DNA of 14,128 nt, from assembly GCA_044870185.1 (NCBI GenBank), contig JBIOYL010000001.1, positions 1-14,128 of the forward strand. The letters run 5' to 3'. The translations under genes and the position numbers were made by a program. The stretch comes from JBIOYL01 sp044870185. GTDB taxonomy: Bacteria; Actinomycetota; CALGFH01. Of the stretch, positions 13,959 through 14,128 are shown piece after piece. Every line of letters begins with the position of its first letter. Position 1 is the first letter of the stretch. Below the pieces are notes generated by a model. It did not search any database and was not told the origin of the DNA. It was given only the letters and a program-made list of their open reading frames with translations.

Positions 13959-14004
13959 TTGACTTGCAAGCCTATACGATAGAGTATATGCTATCTGGTA
14001 TACC
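13959..14004 (+). promoter_or_regulatory. AT-rich promoter with nested operator-like palindromes for the ABC transporter gene
   Basis: TTGACT (13959-13964) and TTGCAA (13964-13969) are overlapping -35 candidates. TATGCT (13987-13992) is 17 bp after TTGCAA and fits a -10 box. Paired arms cover the same bases: TATAC (13973-13977) with GTATA (13998-14002), and GATAG (13978-13982) with CTATC (13991-13995). GGTATACC (13997-14004) is itself a palindrome. A dimeric repressor of the TetR or PadR type, common with such transporters, would block this promoter; the regulator is not in the window. Confidence 0.6.
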
Positions 14005-14028
14005 CCAGAGAGAGGAGGAGGCTCGGCG

Positions 14029-14128
14029 ATGGCGGTCATCGAGGCACAGGGCCTGCGGAAGTCCTACGCCGGCGGCGAGGCCCTGCGGGGCGTCGACCTT
14101 GCGGTCGAGCGCGAGCAGGTGGTCGCCC
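14029..14128 (+). CDS. ABC transporter ATP-binding protein (5' end only)
   Basis: Thirty-three codons are visible, from ATG 14029 behind a strong GAGGAGGAG. They read MAVIEAQGLRKSYAGGEALR and continue GVDLAVEREQVVA, the standard first strands of an ABC ATPase: LRKSY with the A-loop Tyr that stacks on ATP, then LRGVDL. The window ends just before Walker A is expected. The spacing and style match DrrA/CcmA-type exporters whose permease usually follows, but this cannot be checked here. The gene is divergent from cysS. Confidence 0.85.
   Translation, partial: MAVIEAQGLRKSYAGGEALRGVDLAVEREQVVA

Noticed and set aside
1..14128. CRISPR array, insertion sequence or second tRNA-derived att copy
   Set aside because: No regularly spaced repeats, no transposase motifs, and no second copy of the tRNA-Thr 3' half were found by eye.

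Overview
The window is about 70% G+C with strongly G/C-biased third codon positions. It carries actinobacterial hallmarks: the cysS-rlmB pair found in mycobacteria, frequent GTG starts, and -10 boxes such as TAGGAT and TAGACT. It most likely comes from an actinomycete or a related high-GC Actinomycetota lineage; the species cannot be named from the sequence.

The left 8.8 kb (1 to about 8840) looks like one end of an integrative and conjugative element inserted at the 3' end of a tRNA-Thr(UGU) gene. The tRNA (8839-8912, minus) is followed on the same strand by a tyrosine recombinase (7446-8729) and, 9 bp later, an HD-domain hydrolase (6882-7436). At the far left, also on the minus strand, lie an excisionase-like wHTH protein (2806-3054), a replication-relaxation family protein (1908-2720) and, overlapping it by 4 bp, a membrane-anchored VirD4/TraG-like coupling ATPase that runs off the left edge. 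Between these blocks are rightward genes: an XRE-type regulator with a PLD-like C-terminal domain (3285-4040), a NUDIX hydrolase (4071-4541), a SAM-dependent methyltransferase (4607-5239) and a class III adenylate cyclase with an N-terminal regulatory half (5568-6776). The second attachment site is outside the window.

Right of the tRNA the gene content is ordinary chromosome: an HxlR-type regulator (8996-9718, minus), a divergent BBE-type FAD-linked oxidase (9812-11236) broken by an in-frame TAG where a Trp codon is expected, rlmB (11208-12434) and cysS (12416-13849) in a leftward operon, and the first codons of an ABC transporter ATPase (14029 onward) behind a palindrome-rich, AT-rich promoter.

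How the parts probably work together: Int and Xis handle integration and excision, the replication-relaxation protein and coupling ATPase serve DNA processing and transfer, and the XRE/NUDIX pair probably controls or guards the element (compare the NUDIX-containing immunity factor Pif of pSAM2). The methyltransferase, cyclase and HD hydrolase are cargo of unknown purpose. No CRISPR array, IS element or rRNA was seen. The points most worth a second look are the XRE-PLD/NUDIX module with its repeated GGACGT operator, the Cys/His insertion in the integrase, the GAATGACA repeats between int and the tRNA, and the nonsense codon in the oxidase.
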